Source: Buddleja alternifolia (lineage: Eukaryota > Streptophyta > Magnoliopsida > Lamiales > Scrophulariaceae). Taken from it: 64,000 nt of DNA. The notes beneath the pieces were generated by a model. That model made no database searches and was not told the origin of the DNA. It saw nothing but the letters and a program-made list of their open reading frames with translations. Shown here one piece after another: positions 35,101 through 46,067 of this stretch (positions are counted from its first letter, which is position 1; every line of letters begins with the position of its first letter). The translations under genes were made by a program, and so were the position numbers. The stretch is taken from assembly GCA_019426215.1 (NCBI GenBank), contig CM033401.1:16249134-16313133 (forward strand), given 5' to 3'.

Positions 35101-36245
35101 ACATTATCTTATTTATGCAAATATATCAAATAAAATTATTATGTACCTCGACATTTAACCAAAACCGTGTAGGTTTGTTGTTCTTGTCTACTCCCAATTG
35201 AGAAGGACTCAAGATTGGTGCACCATCAAATGCTTCTTGTCTAGTGAAAATGTTTTGGCGCACTGTTAAGAAAAACGGGACTTATTATCCTTAAAAATTG
35301 CATACCTAACAAGAACTAAGATGTTAGACGACCTACCAATGCGTTTGGATCAAATGATTTGGGATATACTGGTAAATCTATTGCATTTGTTGCGATAGAT
35401 TTCAATTCCTTTTTCCGGTCACTACTATGATTTCCCAATCCATCTACTAGGTGGAGTCATTTGAGATCATTTACTCTAAATTATTTCCTCAATTTAAATC
35501 TTTAAACCCAAAATCAAAAACAGTCGAAACACGCAAAACCTACAAGTTACGTAGTTGCAACCTTAAGGCTCTATTTGGTTCTTGAGTTTTGGTGAAGAAA
35601 ATGAAAAGAAAAATGAGAATGATATAAAAAGTAAAGACAAAGAACTATAAATTGAAGCACGCCAAATATTCTTCTTTTCTTTTTCTTCAGCAAAATCTAA
35701 GAACCAAACATATCGTAAAGATAAACGAAAAAGAGGTTCATCACCTCACAACTTACATGTAACTTTCTCGAAAATGAGATTGGCGGGGTAGTCCAACCCG
35801 AACCATCCACGGATTTCTCGTCCATATATGTTGTACATCTTTTGTCCTTTAGGATCGATTTCTTCAATATTTGTTGCATTTTGAAGATTTATTTGTGCAA
35901 CACAGAATCCCACATTGTCCTTTGTAAAATGTAGATTGCAATAGAGAATTGTTCCAGGGATGCTAGTATCAAGAGCAAAATCATAAGCAGCTAAGCTCGA
36001 GTCGGGGAAAAATCCAGAGTATCCACCTTGTGCTACTACATCAGGCTGACCACCTGCAAATAGGAAAAGTAATATGCAGTGATTTTGAACCAAAAAAAAA
36101 GAAGATAAAATTTGTGCAATTGAATTATCATACCTTGTAGAGTCATCCATTTCTTTTGAGGAGGAGGAGGCCTATTGCCATGTTTGGCTTCAATGGTTTG
36201 AATTAAAAGGATACACAAAAGTAGATGGACTATCATTTTCTCCAT
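32138..36245 (-). CDS. GDPDL: GDPD-like GPI-anchored protein (SHV3/GDPDL family)
   Basis: Complete nine-exon gene, the only intact host gene seen. Exons, minus strand: 36134-36245, 35757-36053, 35147-35262, 34560-35058, 34429-34470, 34050-34325, 33817-33953, 33248-33728, 32138-32439. All junctions are GT-AG and the joined frame is open for 753 codons, the usual family length. A signal peptide (MEKMIVHLLLCILLIQTIEA) is followed by two glycerophosphodiester-phosphodiesterase-type domains, starting near residue 42 (QGGYSGFFPDSSLAAYDFAL) and residue 357 (ISHNGASGDFPG, then DGIDIIDCSVQMTKDG). A Ser/Pro/Thr-rich stretch and a hydrophobic tail (EGLLFAAIVAFLTVLM) predict a GPI anchor. In Arabidopsis these cell-surface proteins act in cell-wall organisation. 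Canonical catalytic histidines are not all present (ISHNG keeps one; AFCSDRAD has Ser), so activity is uncertain. Confidence 0.95.
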
Positions 36246-36270
36246 GAAACTGCATTCATAAAATGGTTCC

Positions 36271-36284
36271 TATTTATATATAAA
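36271..36284 (-). promoter_or_regulatory. possible TATA box of the GDPDL gene
   Basis: On the minus strand TTTATATATAAATA lies about 26-39 bp upstream of the ATG. If used, the leader would be only a few bases long, so transcription may instead start further upstream. Confidence 0.35.
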
Positions 36285-37275
36285 CCAAAATCTAAATGAT
36301 GGGAAAAAAATGTAATTTTTTTAATTTGCATTTTTGTGATTGTTCTATTTTTGTTTAGATTATTCAGGCTTTTATATCACTATGGATGGCATAAATTGAT
36401 ACCAATTTTTCAATGATAGATATTGAAATGCATTTAAATGCTTCCTTCATCAATACATACATATGCCCCAACATCACTACTACAAAAATACCCAATTACG
36501 CACATGTGCATGCATCTTATAACGTAACAATGAGGGATTTTTTTCTGAACCAAATAAATGTATATCGAAACAATGTAAAATGGATTGCATTATAATTGGA
36601 TTATGCACACAAAATACATGATAATGCCAAATCAATTACAATAAACATAAGAATAAAAGAAAAAAAATGCAGTGAAACTTACATGAGTATAGAAATCTCA
36701 AATGGAGGGAAGTGGCATTCCCTATTGAGTTTCAGAGGATAATAAAAAATTAAAAAAAAAGAAGAAAACTCTGAGGGGATGTTTGTCCGTGTGTGTGTGT
36801 GAGGGGAAGAGAGAAAATAAGAAAAATGAGGAGGGAGAATGTAAAGTGCACATTAATAGCTCCCTCCCACACATTCTTCGCATTTATAGCTGCTCCATGA
36901 ATTACAACAGAATGACTTGTGATTTTCATTTGAACTTGTTCCTATTGCTCCTCTTGTTTTGGAAAGGAAAGTCAAAACTATAACAGTTTAACCGTTTCTA
37001 GAACATTCAATTCTATATCCCGGCTTTTTTTTTTCTTTCCTTCACTTGTAATGTTGCTCTACTCTTGGGAAATTCTAGGATGGACCGAGTTGATTGAAGC
37101 CAGTCTATCAAATATCATCGAATGTAGGTGATTTTGGTGCATTTTATAAATGTTTTATCTTTGCATCCGACGGTGTCAGACAAACAGATTGTAATAGAAT
37201 CAATCTGTCTTAAAATCACCCCTACTCTTGCATGGACACTTTTGATTTGTTAGAAGGTTCTTTTATTCTGCCACA
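36285..37275. other. 5' flank of GDPDL, no gene
   Basis: AT-rich DNA that probably holds the promoter of the minus-strand GDPDL gene. It includes a GT-rich run (CCGTGTGTGTGTGTGAGG near 36788) and several TTTATA boxes. I see no coding sequence. Confidence 0.45.
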
Positions 37276-37285
37276 TTAGACTTTA

Positions 37286-37670
37286 GAGAAAATCACATTT
37301 TTTATACCGTAATTGACCACTTGTACACTTTTGATACCAAACATTTTAAAAATCTCACTTCTCATACAAACTTGGCCATTTTTTCTCACTTTTCATACCA
37401 CCGTTAGTTTTTTGTCACAAAAAATCGATCACTTCTTACCAATTTGTTAAGAAATCGAACTACTTACCATTTTGTGAAGAAATCGGCCACTTCTTACCAA
37501 TTTGTGAAGAAATCGCATCAAATTCCCCAATTTTTTTGTGAAGAAAATTACCGGTGGTATGAAAAATGAGAAAAAATGGTCAAGTTTGTATGAGAAGAGA
37601 AAATTTTTAAATTATTTGGCATTAAAAATGTACATGTGGTCAATTACGGTATGAAAAATGCGATTTTTCC
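37286..37670. mobile_element. Mutator-type MITE, 385 bp
   Basis: Long terminal inverted repeats (about 120 bp) pair GAAAATCACATTTTTTATAC with its diverged partner ending GTATGAAAAATGCGATTTTT. A 10 bp target duplication TTAGACTTTA lies on both sides (37276-37285, 37671-37680), typical of Mutator elements. The centre holds three or four copies of a short unit, CACTTCTTACCAATTTGTGA then AGAAATCG. No coding capacity. Confidence 0.88.
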
Positions 37671-37680
37671 TTAGACTTTA

Positions 37681-38700
37681 TTTTGTATGTTAGGCAGTAC
37701 TTACAAGTTACAACTCGTAAAGAGCAAAGTATTAAAATGATAGTGCTGCTTTTGGGTTGAGAAAACGATGGTATTAAAAGGATGGATTTGGTGGGGCTAT
37801 GTTTGGATTGGAGATCATTTGATGGATATGTGTACATCTTTTAAGGAATCTCCAAGTTTTGTATAGTTTATGAATTTTATTGGACACATTAAAGCATTTG
37901 TGTCTCAATTCTTGGTCCTTTTATTCTTTGTCCGTGTAAACATTAATAATTGTTGTTGATAAGTCCACATTTTACACCACTTTTATGCGCCGTTTGGTAT
38001 ATTTTGGTTGGTATTTTAAACAATTTTTATCCCACATTTTATTTTGATTGGTAATTATTGTGTTTTGTAGGATATGAGTTGAAAACCTATTCTATTTCTA
38101 TTTATTACAAGAGGTAAATAAAGAACCTATATATAAATCTAGAAATAAAATTGAAATGGGCTCAAACCGGCCCTTACAACCCATCAAAAGAAATACATAA
38201 TCAAAAGAAGCAACCTAAGCCCATAGACATATGTCACCATCACATAATACATGCTCGCGATAAATAAAACACTTATGTTGGTGATTAATAAAACTTAATT
38301 AGTCCAACTTAATTAATTTCCACAATAAAATTCCAAATTTTATTGATTCATATGAAAATAATCCTATTTATGAGAATTCTTTATTTAAATAAATAACTTA
38401 ATAAATAAAATTCTCCAAGAGTTTATTAATTAATTATTTCATTCAAATAAAGGTCAATAAAAACTGTATTGGGCTTAATTTTATCAAAATTAAATTACCA
38501 ACTATTGGCATATTCAAAATTAATTAATTAGGCCCAATAACTAATTTATTGAATTATCCACAATTTTAATCAAAACAATTTGGGTCCCTTTTTAATTAAA
38601 TCCGGGTCATCATCCTTTTGACCCACCCGGATAATTAAAATAGCCCAAACACCTATTCAATTAAAATTTGGACCTTAGGAAAATATAACCCGACCCATTA
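37681..38700. other. AT-rich repeat-like DNA, no gene
   Basis: No coding sequence. From about 38080 the DNA is rich in AATTAATT runs and CCCA/GGCC blocks of the kind seen in the Copia LTRs here. It may be the truncated interior or flank of the minus-strand Copia whose LTR starts at 39146. Confidence 0.4.
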
Positions 38701-38724
38701 GGGCCCGAGTTATGAAGACCCGGC

Positions 38725-38945
38725 CCTCGAAACAGGTCCGTGCGCTGGGCGCATGGCACGATGTATGCCGTGCGCCCAGCGCACGGTTTAATCGTGCTTG
38801 CCGGCGCAGCAAAACGGCATGGCATCGGGGCCCACCCAGTGTGCACAGTGCGCACGCTGTGTGCGCAAGTTTCGGCCTCCTATTGCGCTCACAGCGTGCG
38901 GGCGCGCGGACTGCGCACGCGTTTTGCGTTGCGCTCGTCTTAGGG
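38725..38945. repeat. GC-rich GTGCGC repeat patch in a Copia leader
   Basis: About 220 bp much richer in G and C than its surroundings, with overlapping CGTGCGC, GCGCCCAGCGCACGG and GTGCGCAC blocks, some as inverted repeats (GTGCGCTGGGCGC against GCGCCCAGCGCAC). It lies 190-400 bp inside the element from the primer-binding site, so it is in the RNA leader before gag. Confidence 0.7.
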
Positions 38946-39130
38946 TTATACTTCTCCGATTCTCATAAAATTTATATGCCCATATTCGCAACTCATTAAA
39001 CTACAACTTTTATGAAGAACGTGCAGCGAGATTCATAATATTTTTATATGAAAAACACGTTCAAAGCAGGCCTCAAAAACGCGAAAAAAACAGTCAATCA
39101 CACAAGCAATTAAACACAGAATTCAGAGAT

Positions 39131-39145
39131 TGGCTCTGATACCAC
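39131..39145 (-). promoter_or_regulatory. primer-binding site (initiator Met tRNA)
   Basis: The minus strand reads GTGGTATCAGAGCCA immediately after the LTR end CCCAACA. This matches the 3' end complement of plant initiator methionine tRNA and marks the start of the interior of a minus-strand Copia element. Confidence 0.9.
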
Positions 39146-40144
39146 TGTTGGGAATTATACGAATAAAATGCAGCGGAAAGTAAATTTAATTCCCAAAGCC
39201 CGAATCATCTCTAATCCTCGTGTTTAATTGTGTATAGAAAAATTACTGTTCTCGCGTATGTTGATTTCTGAACGTGATCCTTTTCTCTAACGCCGAATTT
39301 GCCAACGTCTCTAATTCGTCACGCCAGAATCAAAAATGAAAAACTCCTCCTTTCTTCCTTGTCAAAGACGGCTAGAGAGAGAGAGAGGTAGGAGACTTTT
39401 TCTTGGAGGGAAAATTATGTAAGTTGCCTTGTGTTATTTTTCACCTTGTGATATATTTATATCATTATGAAACAGTAACCCTAGCATGCAAGAGTCCTAT
39501 TTGGGCGTCTATTTGGCCGCCCCTTAGTGGGCTCGGAAGCTTTCGGGCTTTCGTCTTGCTTGCTAATTAATTAATCGGATAGTTTATTTATCCAATAAAT
39601 AAATTGATAATCCAATTGATTCAATTCCTAATTAATTTATAATTCAATTTCTCCAAGAAATTAATTAACTCATTAATTTAATTAATTAATTAACTCATTA
39701 ATTTAATTAATTAATTAACTCATTAATTTAATTAATTAATTAAATTATCCAATAATTAATTAATTAATTACGGCATCCAATGCCGTGAATTTCTCTCAAG
39801 TCTTTTTCCCATATTTTTCCTTTTGCACTTCCTTTAAGCGCGACTCTTTAGGTTCGTCTCAAAAGGCAATTGGGAGGAATTCAAAGGGGTGTGAGTGACA
39901 CCAAGTCAGTCTCGTGGCTACACCGTAACCCAATTGAGAACGAATGAATAGGATCATTCCAAACCTTTACGCCGTGAATACCGTACGTGTATAAACCTTT
40001 TATTCTTATATCCCAGTCAAGTAAGAGTCATGGTTTAAAGTCAAACTCATATAACTTGACCATATGCCTAAGCTCATAATAAGTCGAGGTATTTAAATGC
40101 TTTGGCCAAAGACTTTCATCCTCACTTATTCACTAGTACAGAAA

Positions 40145-40535
40145 AGACCTGTTACAGCGCACATTTTACAGCGGTTTTTGGAAAACCGCTGAACGGAGAG
40201 ACTTATTACAGCGGTTTATAAGTGAACCGTTATAATGGATATTAACCGGGAACCTATTACAGCGGTTCGATAAAAAACCGCTGTAATAGTTCGAACCTAT
40301 TATAGCGGTTCGATAAAAAACCGCTATTATAGCGCGAACAGAAAAAAAAAAAAAAAATTTTTTTTTTAAAGCGGTTCGGGAATGAACCGCTATAATCGGT
40401 TTAACCAATTATAGCGGTTCATTCCCGAACCGCTATAACTGGTAGACCGGTTTATACCAGTTATAGCGGTTCGGGAATGAACCGCTATAATTGGTAAACC
40501 GGTTATAGCGGTTCGTTCCCGAACCGCTATAACAC
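40145..40535. repeat. left subterminal repeats of the large CACTA
   Basis: Repeated TTACAGCGGTT / TTATAGCGGTT motifs and their reverse complements, paired around ATTCCCG or ATAAAA spacers. The first 120 bp nearly match the start of the small CACTA at 4851, apart from a duplication in the small element. Confidence 0.85.
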
Positions 40536-40589
40536 GTAATTAAAAAAAAAAAAAAATTTCCCTCCCTTTTTTCCCCCCAAAAACCGAGC

Positions 40590-41000
40590 TCTCCCCCTCA
40601 TTTCTCTCTACTATCTCTCACTCTCTACTCTACTCTCTCTCTCTACTCTACTATCTCTCTCACTCTCTACTCTACTCTCTCTCTCTACTCTACTATCTCT
40701 CTCACTCTCCACCACCGTCCCCGCCATCGTCTCCACCACCGCCGCCGCCGCCGCCCCATTTGATTTTTCTCTATCTCTCTACTCGATCTCTCTCCCTATA
40801 CTCTACTCTCTCTCTCTATACTCTCTCTCTCACTCTCAAGCTACCTAAACCGCCCCCGTCCCGTCGCCACCACCACCCGAAACCGCCGCCGCCCGAGCAG
40901 CCGCCGCCGCCGCCGCCGCGCCGTGACCCACCACTCTCCTCCTCTCTCTTTATAGGTATATATATATATATGTTTATATATGTTATGTTATATATATATA
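40590..41000 (+). repeat. CT-rich microsatellites and CCG/CCA-rich leader
   Basis: Blocks of CTCTCTACTCTACTATCTCT are repeated at 40610-40700 and again at 40770-40835, followed by GCCGCCGCC and CACCACCACC runs and then TATATA. It probably forms the promoter or leader of the transposase transcript. The reading frame across it (40760-41059) is low complexity and not a gene. Confidence 0.7.
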
Positions 41001-41194
41001 TATATTATGTATATATTAAATTTAGGTTATGTGTTAATTTCTTGTTTGTTATATATTAATGTTATGTTAATTCTGATTTTGTGATGTATATAATGTAGGT
41101 TATATGTTAATTTGTTAATTATTGTTATATATATCATGTTATGTTAATTGGGGTTTTATAAATTATATAGTGGATTTTTGTTATTATGTTGTAG

Positions 41195-41918
41195 TTGATT
41201 TTTTACTAACTTTGAATGCAAATCTGATTTGTTCTAGGCATCTCATGAGTATGTTCGATATATGTATGTATATCCCTATGTGTCTAGTTTCATATGAATA
41301 AAACGGTTCATGAATCGGAGCTTTCCACAATGAGTTATGAATTTTCTCGTGAAGACGCGCACAGCTGTTTTGAAAATTGACAGATTTTTCTCTAACTTTG
41401 AATACAAATCTGCTTTTTTCTAGACATTTACTGAGTATGTGAGATATATGTGTGGATAGCCCTATGTGTCTAGTTTCATATGAATAAAACGGTTCATGAA
41501 TCGGAGCTTTCCACAATGAGTTATGAATTTTCTCGTGAAGACGCGCACAGCTGTAATTGACAGATTTTTCTCTAACTTTGAATACAAATCTGCTTTTTTC
41601 TAGACATCTACTGAGTATGTGAGATATATGTGTGGATAGCCCTATGTGTCTAGTTTCATATGAAGAAAACGTTTCATGAATCGGAGCTTTCCACAATGAG
41701 TTATGAATTTTCTCGTGAAGACGCGCACAGCTGTTTTGAAAATTGACAGATTTTTCTCTAACTTTGAATACAAATCTGCTTTTTTGTAGACATCTACTGA
41801 GTATGTGAGATATATGTGTGGATAGCCCTATGTGTCTAGTTTCATAGGAAGAAAACGGTTCATGAATCCGAGCTTTCTACAATTATTTATGAATTTTCTC
41901 GTGAAGACGCGCACAGCT
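41195..41918 (+). repeat. about 180 bp unit in four tandem copies
   Basis: Units start near 41195, 41379, 41559 and 41745. Each has AACTTTGAATACAAATCTGC, TGTGTCTAGTTTCATA, AACGGTTCATGAATC, GAGCTTTC and TTTTCTCGTGAAGACGCGCA. The first unit is the most diverged. It lies between the left arm and the transposase start, so probably in the 5' untranslated region or an intron. The reverse strand has a repeated open frame (41184-41696) that simply follows the repeat. Confidence 0.9.
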
Positions 41919-42436
41919 TTCTGCACAACCGAGAAGCTCCAAAAACTTTATATCGTGATGCTTTAATTTATTTGTAGTTTTATGTGCTTTTGGATCCAAT
42001 TGGTGATCAATATTTATAATATGATGCTTTATTTGTAGTTTTTTATGTGATCTATGTGATCCAACTGGTGATCAATATTTGTAGTTGTTCCCCTGGAAAT
42101 ATGATGTTTTATGTGATCCAACTGGTGATCAATATTTTTGTATCGTTTTGTGTTCGTTGTGGGTGAAAGATTAGAGTGTTGGGTTTGTTGTGGTTGAAAT
42201 TGGTAGTATTTTTTGCGTCGTTTCCCTGTTGAGATTTTAGCGGATCGTAAGATTCGACTTCTGTTGGTTACAACCCACTGAGAAGATTAAGTCGAGAACT
42301 TGGTAGAAATATTTGCGTCGTTACTCTGCCGAATTTTTTATAGAATAATGCGAAATAAATTAAAAATAAATTTATTTAATTAATTTAACTATCAACTGAT
42401 GTTAAAATTATTTAATTTAATTAATTGAGAATTTAG

Positions 42437-45400
42437 ATGGATCGAAGTTGGATTGTAGCGGATCGTATGTCGGAGCAATATGGGAAAGGGGTGAAAGAAT
42501 TCATCGACTTTGCGGTTGAGCATGCATCGGATCCGACTAGGATTAGTTGTCCATGTTTACGTTGTTGTTTTGGAAAGAGAATTAGTCCACCTGACTTGGA
42601 AGATCATTTGGTGTGTAATGGAATTGATAAAAGCTACACACGATGGACAAGACACGGTGAAAGCAGTGCCACCTCAGCTGATTTGGGTGATACATCATAT
42701 CGATCAGTAGATTTTGACATGGATGATTATGAGCCTGATCGTTTGGAGGAGATGACCAATGTGATCGAGGAGGATTTGCGAAATTGTCCCAAGATGTTCG
42801 ATAATTTGACAAGTGATTCAAAGACACCCCTGTATAGTGGTAGTAATTTCACAAGATTGAAAGCAGTCCTAAACCTCTACAAGTTAAAAGCTAACAATGG
42901 GTGGAGTGATAAGAGTTTCACAGACTTACTTGGTCTATTAAAAAGTATGTTACCCGATGATAATGTGTTACCTAATCGTACTTATGAGGCTAAGAAGATG
43001 TTAACTGCAATTGGCATGGGATATGAGAGGATACATGCTTGTTTCAATGATTGCATCTTGTTTAGAAAGGACTATGCATCATTGACGGTGTGTCCCAAAT
43101 GTGGCACCTCACGGTACAAGAAGAATGGATCTGCTCCTGTCAAAACAGCATGGTATTTGCCCATAATACCTAGATTTAGACGCATGTACAGTAGTGAAGC
43201 GTTTGCCAAGGACTTGACATGGTATGCTGATAGAAGGCTTGAACAAGGGATTGAAGATAACAAGATTAGACATCCTTCAGATTCTCCTCAATGGAAAAAG
43301 ATCGATAATGATTTCCCTGAATTTAGGGAAGAACCAAGAAATTTACGCCTTGTATTGGCTACAGATGGAATGAACCCACATGGCTTGCAAAGTAGCTCAC
43401 ATAGTACATGGCCGGTGATTTTGATGATCTACAACCTACCCCCTTCGCGATGCATGAAGCGAGAGCATATTATGATGCCTATACTAATTTCCGGGCCGAA
43501 ACAACCTGGAAATGATATAGATGTCTACTTGGCCCCTTTAATTGAGGATTTGAAAGAGTTGTGGGAGACCGGTATTAAAGTGTATGATGGGTTTAGAAAA
43601 GAGAGCTTCAATCTTAGAGTTATGTTGTTTGGTACAATCAATGATTTTCCAGCAAGAGCTAATCTCGAGGGATATGGTGTACATGGGCAATGTGCATGCC
43701 CCATATGTGTCAAGAGTACAGATCAATATAGACTCCCACACTCTCAGAAATATGCATTCCAAGGGCATCGAAGATGGTTGAATCGAGAACATCGATATCG
43801 TCGGTGGAAGAAAGCTTTCAATGGGAGCATAGAAGAATGTCGAGCTCCTAAGTGTTTGACCGGTGAAGAGGTGTTTGAGAATGTAAAAGACTTGGATATC
43901 AAGTTCGGAAAGACTTTTGCAGGCGGCCTTGCAAAAACTGGGTGGAAAAAAAGGTCAATTTTTTTTGATTTGCCGTATTGGAAATCTTTACATGTTAGAC
44001 ATTTTCTTGATATAATGCATATTGAGAAAAATGTATTTGATAGTGTCATTGGTACTCTTCTAAATGTGCCCGGCAAGACAAAAGATGGAGTAAAGGCAAG
44101 GTTGGACTTAGTTGAAATGAAGATAAGAGGTAAATTGGCACCAACAATGAAGGGAAAACGTACTTATTTACCTCCAGCAGCTCACACGCTATCTAGAAAA
44201 GAAAAAATTGCATTATGTGAGTTTCTTTGTGGAGTGAAAGTTCCCGAAGGGTATTCTTCGAACATTAGCAGTCTTGTATCAATGAAGGACTTGAAGCTAA
44301 AGCATATGAAGACTCATGATTGTCATGTAATCATGGATCATTTGCTGCCAATTGCTTTACGGGCCATTCTGCCAAAAAAGTGAGAGAAACGATAACTAGA
44401 TTGTGTTTCTTCTTCAAAGCAATGTGGAGCAAGGTGTTTGATCCTGAACAATTGCCTGCACTTCAGAAACAACTTGTCCTCACTTTGTGTGAGCTTGAGA
44501 TGTATTTCCCACCCGCGTTTTTTGATATAATGACTCACCTACCTATTCACTTGGTTAGAGAGACACAACTTTGTGGACCAGCTTTTATGAGATCTATGTA
44601 TCCGGCTGAGCGTTATATGAAGGTATTGAAAGGCTATGTGAAAAATCGTAGCCGGCCGGAAGGTTGCATTGTTGAGCGGTACATAGTTGATGAAGCTATT
44701 ACATTTTGCACAGAATATCTGAATGATTCTAACGTTGCAGAGCTTCAAAAGTCTCCTGTTGTGGGGGGAGGGGGAACAGAAGGAGAAAGCGTAATTGGAA
44801 AGCAATTAGTGAGTGTTCCTAGCACACAAAAGGATCAGGCACACCTATATGTGCTCCACAACACCGATGAGGTTGAGCCATATGTCGAAGAGCACAAGGA
44901 CCAACTTAGGAGAATAAATTCAAGTAAAAATGAAAGTTGGATTTCAAGAGAACATAACAAGAGTTTTATCGATTGGTTCCGAAAGTGTATTCAAGAGAAA
45001 CAAAATGAGAATTCACTTTCAGTTACAGATAAATTGGCACGGTTGTCGGTGGGCCCGGGCAGATTCGTATTTTGTCATTCGGGTTATCGTATAAATGGTG
45101 TCACATTTTATACAAAAGACCAAGATGAACGGAGTACAATGCAGAATAGTGGGGTGAGTCTTGTAGCTGAAGCAATGCATATCTCAAGTGCGAAAGATAA
45201 TAGCCCTATCTATGCCACTTTACCATATTATGGGGTGATTGAACGTATATGGGAGTTGGATTACAGTTGGTTTCGGGTGCCTGTATTTGGGTGTAGGTGG
45301 GTTGACCATAAAATGGTGTCGATGATAGTGAAATAGGTTTTACTCGAGTAGACCTTGAAAAGGTGGGATACAAAGATGAACCTTTCATTTTGGCATCTCA

Positions 45401-45713
45401 AGCTAAACAAGTGTTTTTTGTCACCGATCCTGTCGATAAGAGGTGGTCCATTGTTTTATCGGCAAACAAAAATACTTGTATTGAGGATGATGGCCTATAT
45501 AATGAAGATGATGGAGGAAATCCTATCTTAGGTGGTTCACAATCCACAAATAGTGACGGTGACTTGGATATCAGTGATGATGAATTGTATATGCGAGAAG
45601 ATCACCAAGAAGGGATATGGATTAATCCTTCTGTTCGTCGGCGTACTAAACAAAATGGTCGTACTGAGGGATCACAAAATATTAGTAAACCAGCGACAAA
45701 AAGAAAACGATGA
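42437..45713 (+). pseudogene. TNP2-type CACTA transposase
   Basis: Encodes the transposase that cuts and joins CACTA ends in the nucleus. N-terminal transposase-associated domain (MDRSWIVADRMSEQYGKGVK with CPCLRC, residues 1-75); Cys pair CPKCGTSRYK near residue 220; TNP2 core with the acidic motifs LATDGMNPHG, GYGVHGQCACPIC and HFLDIMHIEKN; then the DUF4218-type part (MYPAERYMKVLKGYVKN, IVERYIVDEA) and the DUF4216-type part (VPVFGCRWVDHK). An acidic, then basic C-terminus ends KPATKRKR. Two frame breaks split it: one in the A-run at 44374-44379 (first frame stops at 44383) and one in the A-run at 45310-45313 (second frame stops at 45336). In each case one missing A would explain the break. 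The start at 42437 follows TTTAG, a possible leader-intron end. Confidence 0.92.
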
Positions 45714-45866
45714 AAGGTATTTGAACTTATTTGATAATTATATGAGTAACTTATTTGAACTCTTTTGTTAAGTATGCAGTTAAAGTGTAAATTATATTGA
45801 ACCAGCTTGTAATATTATATTAGTGAATGAGTTACACTAACTTCTGTATTTTTTTGCTTTTGTAGG

Positions 45867-45930
45867 TCGATACCGTATACCACCACAGTCACCCTCTCCT
45901 CCGCCACTACCACGACGACCACTACCAATG
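45867..45930 (+). other. possible small exon between the two CACTA genes
   Basis: Flanked by TTTTGTAG before and GTAAGC after, coding a proline/arginine-rich stretch (PPQSPSPPPLPRRPLP). It could be the 5' exon of the second gene or an alternative 3' exon of the transposase. Confidence 0.4.
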
Positions 45931-46067
45931 TAAGCTTATCAATATTTGGTTTTGTACTTTTTGATGTGATTTATATGATCCAACTGATTAATGATGTGAT
46001 TAATGCATATATATTTATTTTCGTTTGTTGTTGAAATATTTGAATTTTCACTTATGAAATCTTGTAG

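Noticed and set aside
36783..36850. GT repeat looking like a CRISPR or minisatellite array
   Set aside because: It is a simple GT microsatellite with no spaced repeats, and CRISPR arrays are not expected in a plant nuclear genome.
38712..38999. Cys/Arg-rich frames in the GC-rich patch
   Set aside because: All frames are open because the patch lacks AT-rich stop codons; it is the untranslated leader of a Copia element.
41184..41696. Minus-strand frame with repeated SSYETRHIGLSTHIS-type units
   Set aside because: It follows the 180 bp tandem repeat; it lies opposite the transposase transcript and has no start context.
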